In this document: positions 1-6,221 of the stretch, one piece after another | How positions within the stretch are numbered: position 1 is the stretch's first letter | Layout: each line of letters opens with the position of its first letter | NCBI GenBank assembly: GCA_015231995.1 | Contig: JADGAO010000006.1 | Coordinates: 1-10,388 of the forward strand | Direction: 5' to 3' | Length of the DNA: 10,388 nucleotides | Source of the DNA: Nitrospinota bacterium | GTDB lineage: Bacteria > Nitrospinota_A > UBA7883 > JACRLM01 | Notes under the pieces: generated by a model | Told to the model about the DNA's origin: nothing | Databases searched by the model: none | The model's input: only the letters and a program-made list of their open reading frames with translations | Program-made: the position numbers and the translations under genes

Positions 1-187
1 TTTTCACTTCCCTGGCGTTGTACATCCGCAGAACCAGCTTGTCGCTGTAGAAATACGAGAAGAAATTCATCACCAAAGCCATGATGAAGGCGATTTTCAT
101 TCCGCTTTGACCACCCAGCGCGGCTCCCACAAAAACAAAAAGCAGGGTCATCGCCGTAAGAAGCAAAGCGGTTCGGAACGTGTTCAT
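1..187 (-). CDS. htpX: Protease HtpX, N-terminal part (gene runs off the window)
   Basis: This is the first 62 codons of a gene read leftwards that continues beyond base 1. The translation begins MNTFRTALLLTAMTLL and continues with a G-rich turn, a second hydrophobic stretch and the sequence MNFFSYFYSDKLVLRMY. This pattern is characteristic of the N-terminus of HtpX: two transmembrane helices (about residues 5-24 and 29-46) followed by the SDK-VLRMY-AREV segment. HtpX is an inner-membrane, zinc-dependent M48 endopeptidase that helps clear misfolded membrane proteins. The zinc-binding HExxH motif lies outside the window and cannot be checked. The ATG at 185-187 has a GGAGG sequence (200-204) 12 bases upstream, slightly far but acceptable. 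A strong promoter lies at 253-281. Identification is by remembered family sequence. Confidence 0.87.
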   Translation of the reverse strand, partial: MNTFRTALLLTAMTLLFVFVGAALGGQSGMKIAFIMALVMNFFSYFYSDKLVLRMYNAREVK

Positions 188-252
188 TTCAGCCAGCAAC
201 CTCCAAAAACACTGACACTGTGTTGAATAACAAAACTATTTTCTTACGTTCA

Positions 253-281
253 TATATAAGATTGGGCATGGCGGTTGTCAA
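253..281 (-). promoter_or_regulatory. Sigma70-type promoter for htpX
   Basis: On the minus strand a perfect TTGACA (-35, bases 276-281) is followed by exactly 17 bases and TATATA (-10, bases 253-258). It lies about 65 bases upstream of the htpX ATG and points towards it. Spacing and -35 match the housekeeping consensus; the -10 matches at four of six positions. Confidence 0.62.
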
Positions 282-338
282 TGTCGGTCATCGAAAATCA
301 TGATTCCAGGCGTTGGGGTCTTCATGATTCTGGCCGTC

Positions 339-357
339 CGGGGTGTTCTTCACCCCG
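339..357. repeat. Hairpin, copy 1 of a repeated 26-base motif
   Basis: A 7-bp perfect stem (cggggtg / caccccg) closes a ttctt loop. The 26 bases from 339 to 364 are identical to 3620-3645, where the stem is 9 bp. It is a dispersed palindrome in the spacer between glgB and htpX. A transcription-termination role is not obvious here. Confidence 0.7.
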
Positions 358-370
358 CCGTCTTCCCACG

Positions 371-456
371 CTCATCAGGACAAGCTCTCGACTGAAGGAT
401 CATAGTATAATAGAACATTCTTTTTGATGGATTCTTCACTTCGCTCAGAATGACAA
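371..456. repeat. Dispersed palindromic repeat unit, copy A
   Basis: This is the first of two related units in the glgB-htpX spacer. The well-conserved part (394-456) matches 512-575 with few differences: gaaggatca, then agtataatagaa, then gatggattcttc, then ctcagaatgacaa. The left arm (371-393) is more decayed than in copy B. A TATAAT hexamer lies at 406-411. Units with ends like tgtcattctgag are seen dispersed in many bacterial genomes; no coding function is visible. Confidence 0.7.
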
Positions 457-485
457 TCTGAGGAAGTCCTCGACTGAAGCAAGGC

Positions 486-575
486 TGTCATCCTGAAGGA
501 GCTTTGCGAATGAAGGATCAAAGTATAATAGAATATTCGTTAGATGGATTCTTCGGCTTCGCCTCAGAATGACAA
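486..575. repeat. Dispersed palindromic repeat unit, copy B
   Basis: The second, better preserved unit. The left arm begins tgtcatcctgaagga and ends gaaggatc (486-519). The right arm read on the other strand begins tgtcattctgaggcg and ends gaagaatc. The unit is therefore an imperfect inverted repeat of about 90 bases around an AT-rich core that holds TATAAT at 524-529. It ends about 15 bases beyond the glgB stop codon and could act as a 3' stem-loop for that transcript, though no U-tract is present. Confidence 0.72.
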
Positions 576-589
576 TGCTAACGCCACCC

Positions 590-2782
590 TCATCTCCTCG
601 GCCTGAACATCACCATCGAAAGAGGCGGAAGCGTGATCTTTATCGAGTGGGGCAATCCGTTCCACGGCTGGTCATCCGCCCACACGCCACCGGCGTTGCC
701 GAGGTTGGAGCCGTAATAGGCCTCCGAGTCGGAGTTTATGACCTCTTCGTAATAAACTCTCTCCGGCGCGCCGATGCGGTAGTCCCACCTCGGCACGGGC
801 GTAAAGTTGAACGCGAATATGGTATGGTCGCGTTTGTCTTTGGCTTTTCTTAAAAAGGCGACTATGGAGGATTCCCAGTCGCGGAAATCTATCCACTCGA
901 ACCCTTCGTATGAGAAATCCACCTCCCACATGCTTCTCTCGCGCTGGTAGGCGTGGGCCAGGTCGGCCATGTATCTCTGCAGACGGGCGTGGGGAGCGTA
1001 TTGCAACAGGTTCCAGTCCACGGACTTGTCGTGATCCCACTCGCCCCACTGGCCGATGTCGCCGCCCTGGAAAATAAGCTTTTTCCCCGGTTGGGCGAAC
1101 ATGTACCCGAACATGAGCCGGAGGTTGGCGAACTTCTGCCACGAATCGCCCGGCATCTTGCCGATGAGCGAGCCTTTGCCATGCACGACCTCGTCGTGGC
1201 TTAACGGGAGGACGAAGTTCTCGTGGAATGCGTATAGCATGGCGAATGTCAGGTTGCTGTGGTGATGTTTGCGGTAGATCGGCTCCTTGCTGAAATAGTC
1301 GAGCATGTCGCTCATCCAGCCCATGTTCCACTTCATCGTGAAACCAAGCCCGCCCAGATACGTCGGGCGCGACACGCCGCTCCATGACGTGGACTCTTCG
1401 GCCAGCGTCACCACCCCCGGGTAGCGTTCATGCACGAGGATGTTCATTTTTTTAAGAAGCTCGATGGCCTCCAGGTTCTCTTTACCGCCATACTGGTTGG
1501 GAAGCCACTCGCCTTCTTCTTTGGAATAATCGAGGTATAGCATGGAGGCCACCGCATCCACCCGCAGGCCGTCGAGATGGTAGTATTCGAGCCAGAAGAG
1601 CACCGATGACAGAAGAAAGTTGGAGACCTCCGGCCTGCCGTAGTTGAAGATGAGCGTGCCCCAATCCTTGTGTTCGCCTTTGCGAGGGTCTTCGTGCTCG
1701 TACAACGCCGTGCCGTCGAACATGCGAAGGGCGAAACCGTCTTTCGGAAAATGCGCCGGCACCCAGTCCATTATCACGCCTATCCCGTGGTTGTGCATGA
1801 AATCCACGAAATACTTGAAATCGTCCGGCTCGCCATGTCGCGATGTGGGCGAGAAATAGCCCGTGACCTGATATCCCCACGAGCCGTCGAACGGGTGTTC
1901 GGTGATGGGCATAAGCTCTATATGCGTGTAGCCCTGCCGTTTGACATACTCGGCCAGCATCGGGGCCACGTCCCGGTAGGAGAGCCACTGGCTTCCGTCA
2001 AGGCTTCTGGCCCACGAGCCGAGATGGACTTCATAAACGGCGAATGGGCGTTCCAGGTAGTTGGTCTTCGACCTCGTTTGAATCCACTCTTCGTCGTCCC
2101 ACGGGTACTCGACATGATCCCAAACCACGCTGGCTGTTTTTGGGCGCAATTCGGAGAAATACGCGTATGGGTCGGACTTGAGGAATATGTCGCCGTTCTG
2201 CGCCTTGACTTCGTATTTATAAACAGTCCCCTGGCCGAGGCCCGGCATGAAAATCTCCCACACCCCGGAACTGCCAAGCGAGCGCATAGCGTGGCTCCGT
2301 CCGTCCCAGTTGTTAAAATCGCCAGTCACCGAAACCCTGCGCGCGTTCGGGGCCCACACGGCGAATCTTACGCCGGTGACGCCGTCAACCGTCATGATGT
2401 GCGCGCCGAGCTTTTTGTGTATCTCGTAATGGTTGCCTTCGTTGAACAGATAAAGGTCCATTTCGCCTAGCTGTGGGAGGAAACTGTATGGGTCGCGGTT
2501 GATAGAGGTTTCGCCCCGGTAGTTGACCGAATGCAGGTCGTAGGCGAAAACTTTCCTGCCGGGAATGAACACCTCGAAAAATCCGTCGTTGTGCGTCCTG
2601 GTCATCAGGTTCCGGTCGGCCCGGTTATGGATGTCCACCACGGCCATTTCCGCAGTGTCCGGGGAGAATGCGCGGACGACTACGCCGCCGTCGGTTTCGT
2701 GTGGGCCGAGGATTGTGTACGGGTCGTGATGATCGGCGTAGACGATCCTGTCAATGTCGTGTTTTGGAGTAACAGGCTTCAT
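590..2782 (-). CDS. glgB: 1,4-alpha-glucan (glycogen) branching enzyme GlgB
   Basis: A 730-residue cytoplasmic GH13 enzyme that cuts alpha-1,4 glucan chains and re-attaches them through alpha-1,6 bonds, creating glycogen branch points. Domains visible in order are an N-terminal GlgB module (about 15-110, with HDPYTILGPH), a CBM48 module (about 137-195, with WAPNA and GDFNNWDGR), the catalytic barrel (about 245-610), and a C-terminal beta domain (about 640-730). Catalytic residues are D409 in GLRVDAV (nucleophile), E462 in LAEEST (acid/base) and D530 in LSHDEVVHGK. All are offset by exactly four from E. coli D405/E458/D526, and the length equals the usual 730. One small departure is GGDIGQW near 573-579, where E. 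coli GlgB has NEFAQG at the equivalent site. The ATG is the only good start: the upstream frame closes within about 50 bases. No glgA, glgC, glgP or glgX is in view, so it appears to be a single-gene transcription unit. Confidence 0.98.
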   Translation of the reverse strand: MKPVTPKHDIDRIVYADHHDPYTILGPHETDGGVVVRAFSPDTAEMAVVDIHNRADRNLMTRTHNDGFFEVFIPGRKVFAYDLHSVNYRGETSINRDPYSFLPQLGEMDLYLFNEGNHYEIHKKLGAHIMTVDGVTGVRFAVWAPNARRVSVTGDFNNWDGRSHAMRSLGSSGVWEIFMPGLGQGTVYKYEVKAQNGDIFLKSDPYAYFSELRPKTASVVWDHVEYPWDDEEWIQTRSKTNYLERPFAVYEVHLGSWARSLDGSQWLSYRDVAPMLAEYVKRQGYTHIELMPITEHPFDGSWGYQVTGYFSPTSRHGEPDDFKYFVDFMHNHGIGVIMDWVPAHFPKDGFALRMFDGTALYEHEDPRKGEHKDWGTLIFNYGRPEVSNFLLSSVLFWLEYYHLDGLRVDAVASMLYLDYSKEEGEWLPNQYGGKENLEAIELLKKMNILVHERYPGVVTLAEESTSWSGVSRPTYLGGLGFTMKWNMGWMSDMLDYFSKEPIYRKHHHSNLTFAMLYAFHENFVLPLSHDEVVHGKGSLIGKMPGDSWQKFANLRLMFGYMFAQPGKKLIFQGGDIGQWGEWDHDKSVDWNLLQYAPHARLQRYMADLAHAYQRERSMWEVDFSYEGFEWIDFRDWESSIVAFLRKAKDKRDHTIFAFNFTPVPRWDYRIGAPERVYYEEVINSDSEAYYGSNLGNAGGVWADDQPWNGLPHSIKITLPPLSMVMFRPRR

Positions 2783-2823
2783 GACAGGTTTTTCTCGTTT
2801 AATTAATCCACTGTATGAGTAAT

Positions 2824-2851
2824 ATTACAGCCTATACAGGGATGATGACAA
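2824..2851 (-). promoter_or_regulatory. Candidate promoter for glgB
   Basis: On the minus strand TTGTCA (2846-2851) is followed by a 16-base spacer and TGTAAT (2824-2829). Each hexamer matches the sigma70 consensus at five of six positions. The -10 is about 41 bases upstream of the glgB ATG. No strong Shine-Dalgarno precedes that ATG. Confidence 0.5.
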
Positions 2852-2875
2852 GGAAATCAGGGAGGAAATCGGGGA
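2852..2875. repeat. Two 12-base tandem copies next to the glgB -35
   Basis: ggaaatcaggga is followed directly by ggaaatcgggga (one mismatch). The pair abuts the -35 hexamer of the glgB promoter candidate on its upstream side. It could be an activator or operator site, or chance in a purine-rich stretch. Confidence 0.35.
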
Positions 2876-2975
2876 GGCCGGGAAATGAGGCCGCAAAGTT
2901 GCGTAGTCATGGGAGCTGGAAATAGACATGATTGTGGCAAAGGTGTATGTTTTGTGAAACAAAAGGGCTTCAGCA

Positions 2976-3305
2976 ATGCAAATGCCTAACTATCAGGCCG
3001 CTATAATTCGGGAAAACAAAATCACCGATTATCTGCTCTCATTGACCCATCCGGTTGGACGTTTCAAGGCCCGTTTTTGGATGAAGTTCGGCTTTACATC
3101 CAGCCGACATGAGGCGCTGATAGACGCTTTGCGAAAACACGCTTACAATGATTACGTGAAAAGTGAAAATACGGGATTTGGCGTTCGCTACCTAATCGAG
3201 GCGCCGTTAAACGCGCCCGATGGGAGAAGCCCCGTTGTGCGCTCTGTATGGTTTGTTGAACAAAACGGAACGATACCCGTTCTCATAACAGCCTACCCAG
3301 CGTGA
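2976..3305 (+). CDS. DUF6883-like protein, first gene of a two-gene accessory module
   Basis: A 109-residue soluble protein with no signal peptide or membrane segment. The layout resembles the DUF6883 family: a KITDYLLS segment followed by HPVGRFKARF (residues 15-34), a FGF motif near 38-40, then GFGVRYLIEAPL, a PDGR turn (81-84), VRSVW (88-92) and a C-terminal VLITAYP (102-108). From memory, this family is often found in small gene pairs with a DUF4926 protein, which is what follows here. The biochemical activity is not established; a toxin-like role in a toxin-antitoxin-type pair is inference from size and pairing. ATG codons at 2976 and 2982 are both possible and neither has a strong ribosome-binding site. 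The stop is 11 bases before the next ATG. G+C looks lower than in the neighbouring operon, which would fit acquired DNA. Confidence 0.75.
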   Translation: MQMPNYQAAIIRENKITDYLLSLTHPVGRFKARFWMKFGFTSSRHEALIDALRKHAYNDYVKSENTGFGVRYLIEAPLNAPDGRSPVVRSVWFVEQNGTIPVLITAYPA

Positions 3306-3311
3306 AGGAGG
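3305..3311 (+). promoter_or_regulatory. Shine-Dalgarno that sets the start of the DUF4926 gene
   Basis: aaggagg, a near-perfect anti-16S match, ends five bases before the ATG at 3317. It favours that start over the in-frame GTG at 3302, and it begins at the last base of the preceding gene's stop, so the two genes are probably translationally coupled. Confidence 0.75.
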
Positions 3312-3316
3312 ATGAA

Positions 3317-3541
3317 ATGACCGCAGAGTTGGACAGCGTGGTTTTGAATGTGGATATGCCTGAATATGGGCTACTGAACGGCGACATAGGCGTGGTGGTT
3401 CTGGTTCACCAGGAAGGCTCTGGTTACGAGGTGGAATTCGCTACTCTGGACGGGGAGACAGTGGCTGTAGTTACTCTGATGGCGAGCCAGATACGGCCCA
3501 TCGCCCATCGTGAGATAGCCCACGCCCGCGCTGTGGCGTAA
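3317..3541 (+). CDS. DUF4926 domain-containing protein, second gene of the module
   Basis: A 74-residue acidic, mostly beta-strand protein. The pattern is typical of DUF4926: a start of the form LDSVVLNVDMPEYGL (residues 5-19), a GDIGVVV strand (22-28), YEVEF (37-41), GET (46-48) and VVTLMASQIRP near the end (51-61). The fold prediction, a small SH3-like barrel, is inference from alternating hydrophobic strands and Gly-Asp turns. It lies 11 bases behind the DUF6883-like gene with a strong ribosome-binding site between them, so the two are co-expressed and their products may bind each other. By analogy with toxin-antitoxin pairs the smaller acidic partner would be the neutraliser, but nothing in the sequence proves this. 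An in-frame GTG at 3302 would add five residues and is less likely. Confidence 0.8.
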   Translation: MTAELDSVVLNVDMPEYGLLNGDIGVVVLVHQEGSGYEVEFATLDGETVAVVTLMASQIRPIAHREIAHARAVA

Positions 3542-3617
3542 CAGGCTGGATTAAAATCCCTTCCCCCTGCGACGAGACCTTTGCATAACCCCCAAAACGC
3601 CCCACAAATTGATGCTC

Positions 3618-3645
3618 GGCGGGGTGTTCTTCACCCCGCCGTCTT
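3618..3645 (+). terminator. Hairpin with T-rich tail, possible terminator of the DUF pair; copy 2 of the repeated motif
   Basis: A 9-bp perfect GC-rich stem (ggcggggtg / caccccgcc) closes a ttctt loop at 3618-3640 and is followed by gtctttgttt. It is 77 bases past the DUF4926 stop, so it could end that transcript. The tail is interrupted by G and C, making it a moderate terminator at best. Bases 3620-3645 repeat 339-364 exactly. Confidence 0.45.
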
Positions 3646-3673
3646 TGTTTATCAAAGCGTCTCAAGATTAAGA

Positions 3674-3698
3674 GTCCGAGGTGAAAAACACCTCGGAC
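3674..3698. repeat. Perfect 10-bp hairpin
   Basis: gtccgaggtg and cacctcggac form a perfect 10-bp stem around an aaaaa loop. No T-tract follows on either strand, so it is better read as part of the palindromic element than as a terminator. Confidence 0.7.
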
Positions 3699-3798
3699 AG
3701 CAACCAGTGGGTTATTCAAAAGCTCTCCCCTCGGCAGGCTCCCTTTTATTTTTCGCTGAAAGCGGGTAGTATTCTTCTTATTCTCCCGGAGCGGTGTC

Positions 3799-4116
3799 AT
3801 GAGTGAAACCGGCGAGGAAAAAGAGGCGATCGAGCTGATCGCCGAGGCCGAAAAAGAGATACGCGCCCGTATTGACGCGGCCCGCCGAGCGGCCAAGCAT
3901 ATCGTCACCGAAGCGGAAACACAGGCCGCCCAGGCCGTCCGCGCAAAAGAGGCCGAGCTTAAGGCCCTGGAGATGGCGGGCTATTCTGGCGGGAACAGAC
4001 CAGACGCGGGCGGCGAGGCCGTTACGATACCAGCTCCGCCCAAAGAGCTTGTGGACAGGCTTGCGATGGAGCTTTTCACCCGCATCATTGGCGAAACCGC
4101 GAAAGGCCAGCGATGA
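3799..4116 (+). CDS. V-type ATPase subunit H/G (peripheral stalk)
   Basis: A 105-residue protein opening the ATPase operon. Residues 1 to about 65 are charged and rich in Glu, Lys, Arg and Ala with heptad-like spacing, as expected of a long helix forming a coiled coil. A Gly/Pro linker (about 62-80) and a short C-terminal helix follow. In bacterial and archaeal V/A-type ATPases the gene just before subunit I encodes the G/H-type stalk subunit (Thermus G, E. hirae NtpF), which pairs with subunit E as stator. Low sequence conservation means the call rests on size, coiled coil and position. The ATG at 3799 has GGAG at 3788-3791, seven bases upstream. Its stop overlaps the subunit I start (ATGA at 4113-4116). 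Confidence 0.78.
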   Translation: MSETGEEKEAIELIAEAEKEIRARIDAARRAAKHIVTEAETQAAQAVRAKEAELKALEMAGYSGGNRPDAGGEAVTIPAPPKELVDRLAMELFTRIIGETAKGQR

Positions 4117-5987
4117 TAGCCCCCATGGCGCGAGCGAGGATCGTGGGGCCGAAAAGCGTTGCGCCCAGGGTCGTCTCCGCCGTTCACAAGCTCGGCTTTT
4201 TTCACCTGACCATCCCAAGGGAAGACCCTCTGCTGGAGCGATCGAAATCTTTGACCTCGCTCTCCATCGAGAGCGAGAATAAAAAACTTCAGCTCGCCGA
4301 AAGCCTGCTCGCGGACATTATGGAGGCCCTGTCGCGTCTTCCTTCCGCGGCCTCCACGTCTGTCCCAGACGCCTGCGAGATCAAAGACGACGACGAATGG
4401 CTTTCCGAAGCTCACGGCGGCCAGCTGGGGCGGGTCGTCCGCGAGATTCTGGAGATAACCCGCGATTACGCCGATCTTGAGGCGGAGATCAAAGAGGTGC
4501 GCCTCTACCGCGACCTGTTCGAAGAGTTCGAGCCGCTGTTGGCGAAGGTGGGCGCGTTCCGTGGAATGGAGATATCCGGCGTGACGCTTTCTTCGGGCTA
4601 TGCGGATGTTTTCGAAGACATGAAGAGAACGTTGGAGGAAGTGACCTCCGGCGCGTGCGCGGTGTTCAAGGGGAAGGAGGAGGAGCGGGGGCTTGCGGCG
4701 CTTCTTTTGTATCCCGAATCTTTTTCCGGCGATGTGAAACGGCGAGTCCTGGGCAACAAGGTCCGGCAGGTCAAACCGCCGGATAAATATGAGAGAGGCT
4801 CGTTCGCCTCTACCCTCAAGGCCCTTTTCATGCGGGAGCGGGAGATAGATTCGGAGATAAAACGCATCCGGTCGCGCCTTGAGGAGTTGGCGAACGGTTA
4901 CTTGGCGCCGCTTGCGATGGCGGCGGACGCGCTTAAAAGGATCATGGGGCCACTGCGAACGCAGGACTCCGTCGCAGGGTCGGATATGTCATTCTGGTTT
5001 TCGGGATGGGTTCCCGAGGCCGACCTTGCGCGATTGAAAAAAACGCTCGATGACGAATTCGGCGGATCGGTGGTTTTATATTCCAAAAAACCTTCGAGGG
5101 CGGAATATTCCTCGACTCCTGTGAAACTAGTCAACCGCCGATGGGCAAGGCCGTTCGAGCGGCTTATACAACTATATTCGCCTCCGGTGTACGGTACGGT
5201 GGATCCGACGGCGGTATTTGCGGTGACCGGGCCGCTTTTTTTCGGCCTGATGCTCGGCGACATCGGATACGCGCTTTTTCTGCTTGCGATCGCGTGGGGC
5301 CTCAAGCGTTTTATTCCGCGCGACCCGCTTTCGTCCGACCTGTCCGGGATCGCCGTGAACTGCGCGTTGTGGACGGCGTTTTTCGGAGTGGTGTTCGGGG
5401 AATTTTTCGGCGGGGTCAGCGCGTGGACTCCGCTCATCCACAGGAAGGAGGACGCCATAACCTTCCTTGCCATGATGATAGCTCTTGGGGGGGCGCATCT
5501 CTGCCTGGGGTCGCTTATCGGGGCATACTCGGAAATGAGACTGGGCTCAATGAAAAAGGCGATCGAAAAACTCGCCGACTTCGCCTTCATAGCGTCCCTG
5601 TTTATCGCCGGGTGGGGCGGTTGGGCGGGTTACGGAACTCCGTTTGTCTTGCTTCCGCTAGTCCCGCTGGCCGTGCGGGTAGCGGTCGCGGGCGTTTCGG
5701 AGGGCGGGTTGGAGGCTCCACGGATACTCTCCAACATCCTTTCATACTCGCGCCTTATGGCGATCGGGTTGGCGTCGGTGATACTGGCCGACATGGCCAG
5801 GGACATTTACGGCGCGTCGGAATGGGCTATCATCGGCGTGGCGGGGGCTGTCTCGATACACGCGATCAATTTCGTCATGGGCGTTTACGCTCCGGCCATA
5901 CAGGCGGTGCGTCTTCATTACGTGGAGTTTTTCGGCAGGTTTTACACTGCCGGCGGCGCGCCTTATTCGCCGCTGAAATCAAACTGA
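4113..5987 (+). CDS. atpI: V-type ATP synthase subunit I (membrane a subunit)
   Basis: A 624-residue protein forming the stator half-channel through which H+ or Na+ reaches the c ring. The N-terminal half (1 to about 340) is soluble and partly coiled coil and links to the E/H stalks. The C-terminal half is membrane-embedded. Visible family signatures are GPLFFGLMLGDIGYALFLL (373-391), ILSYSRLMAIGLA (542-554) containing the likely essential channel arginine R547, equivalent to yeast Vph1 R735, and AVRLHYVEFFGRFY near the C-terminus (598-611). E534 in the preceding GGLEA segment is also a usual conserved acid. The length is close to Thermus subunit I (about 650). The start overlaps the previous stop by four bases, and MIAPM followed by a basic segment is usual for this family. 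Confidence 0.97.
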   Translation: MIAPMARARIVGPKSVAPRVVSAVHKLGFFHLTIPREDPLLERSKSLTSLSIESENKKLQLAESLLADIMEALSRLPSAASTSVPDACEIKDDDEWLSEAHGGQLGRVVREILEITRDYADLEAEIKEVRLYRDLFEEFEPLLAKVGAFRGMEISGVTLSSGYADVFEDMKRTLEEVTSGACAVFKGKEEERGLAALLLYPESFSGDVKRRVLGNKVRQVKPPDKYERGSFASTLKALFMREREIDSEIKRIRSRLEELANGYLAPLAMAADALKRIMGPLRTQDSVAGSDMSFWFSGWVPEADLARLKKTLDDEFGGSVVLYSKKPSRAEYSSTPVKLVNRRWARPFERLIQLYSPPVYGTVDPTAVFAVTGPLFFGLMLGDIGYALFLLAIAWGLKRFIPRDPLSSDLSGIAVNCALWTAFFGVVFGEFFGGVSAWTPLIHRKEDAITFLAMMIALGGAHLCLGSLIGAYSEMRLGSMKKAIEKLADFAFIASLFIAGWGGWAGYGTPFVLLPLVPLAVRVAVAGVSEGGLEAPRILSNILSYSRLMAIGLASVILADMARDIYGASEWAIIGVAGAVSIHAINFVMGVYAPAIQAVRLHYVEFFGRFYTAGGAPYSPLKSN

Positions 5988-5998
5988 ACACTCGAAAA

Positions 5999-6005
5999 GG
6001 GGGAG
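5999..6005 (+). promoter_or_regulatory. Purine-rich ribosome-binding site for the c subunit
   Basis: The run gggggag (preceded by aaaa) lies a few bases before the ATG at 6009, in the only real gap (21 bases) between the first ATPase genes. A dedicated strong site suits a product needed in many copies per complex. Confidence 0.6.
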
Positions 6006-6008
6006 TAA

Positions 6009-6221
6009 ATGGAATACGACCTGAAAACGTTGAGCGCGGCGCTGGCGATAGGCCTTAGCGCGTTCGCCACCGCATACGCGCAGGGCAGGATAGGCTCTGC
6101 GGCTGTGGGAGCCATCGTCGAGAAAAAGGAACTGACGGGCATAATGATAATCCTTATCGCCATCCCGGAGACGATGGTCATACTCGGTTTCGTCATCGCC
6201 GCGCTTCTCATCTATAAATGA
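6009..6221 (+). CDS. atpK: V-type ATP synthase subunit K (c-ring proteolipid)
   Basis: A 70-residue, very hydrophobic protein of two transmembrane helices (about 8-33 and 43-68) joined by a short polar loop with VEKKE. It forms the rotating c ring. The ion-carrying carboxylate is E54 in IPETMVILG on helix 2. Q25 in AQGRIGSAAVGAI on helix 1 and T55 sit at the positions used for Na+ ligands in Na+-dependent rings, but the H+-linked Thermus protein has the same residues, so the ion is undecided. It is a single hairpin, like Thermus and F-type c, not the duplicated four-helix form of E. hirae NtpK. No signal peptide is seen. Its stop overlaps the subunit E start by four bases. Confidence 0.96.
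   Translation: MEYDLKTLSAALAIGLSAFATAYAQGRIGSAAVGAIVEKKELTGIMIILIAIPETMVILGFVIAALLIYK

Larger units (their letters stand above)
188..589. other. Gene-free spacer between htpX and glgB
   Basis: No convincing coding region was found in this 402-base stretch. It holds the htpX ribosome-binding site and promoter at the left end, the hairpin at 339-357, and the two palindromic repeat units at 371-456 and 486-575. Both flanking genes read leftwards, so it is also the glgB 3' flank. Confidence 0.75.
3574..3727. mobile_element. MITE-like palindromic element with imperfect terminal inverted repeats
   Basis: The left end reads gagacctttgcataaccc (3574-3591). The right end read on the opposite strand is gagagcttttgaataaccc (3709-3727), matching at most positions with one offset. 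Outside these, ccctgc on the left and cctgcc (opposite strand) on the right may extend the repeat. Inside are two perfect hairpins (3618-3640 and 3674-3698). It has no transposase, so it would be non-autonomous if mobile. No clear target-site duplication was seen. It fills most of the 257-base spacer upstream of the ATPase operon. Confidence 0.45.

Noticed and set aside
371..575. Possible CRISPR array
   Set aside because: There are only two long, imperfect copies with internal inverted arms and no regular repeat-spacer pattern or cas genes.
1670..2470. A 266-codon plus-strand frame opposite glgB
   Set aside because: It lies entirely antisense to the conserved GlgB catalytic region and has no recognisable motif.
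3740..3775. Promoter for the ATPase operon (TTTTAT, 17 bases, TAGTAT)
   Set aside because: Only the -10-like hexamer is reasonable and the -35 is poor; the region is AT-rich enough for this to arise by chance.
3471..3908. Minus-strand frame across the spacer and the start of the ATPase operon
   Set aside because: It crosses the palindromic element and overlaps the DUF4926 gene and the H/G subunit gene; composition and lack of a ribosome-binding site argue against it.
5141..6058. A 305-codon shifted frame on the plus strand within atpI
   Set aside because: It overlaps the well-supported membrane part of subunit I, has arginine-rich shadow composition and no family resemblance.
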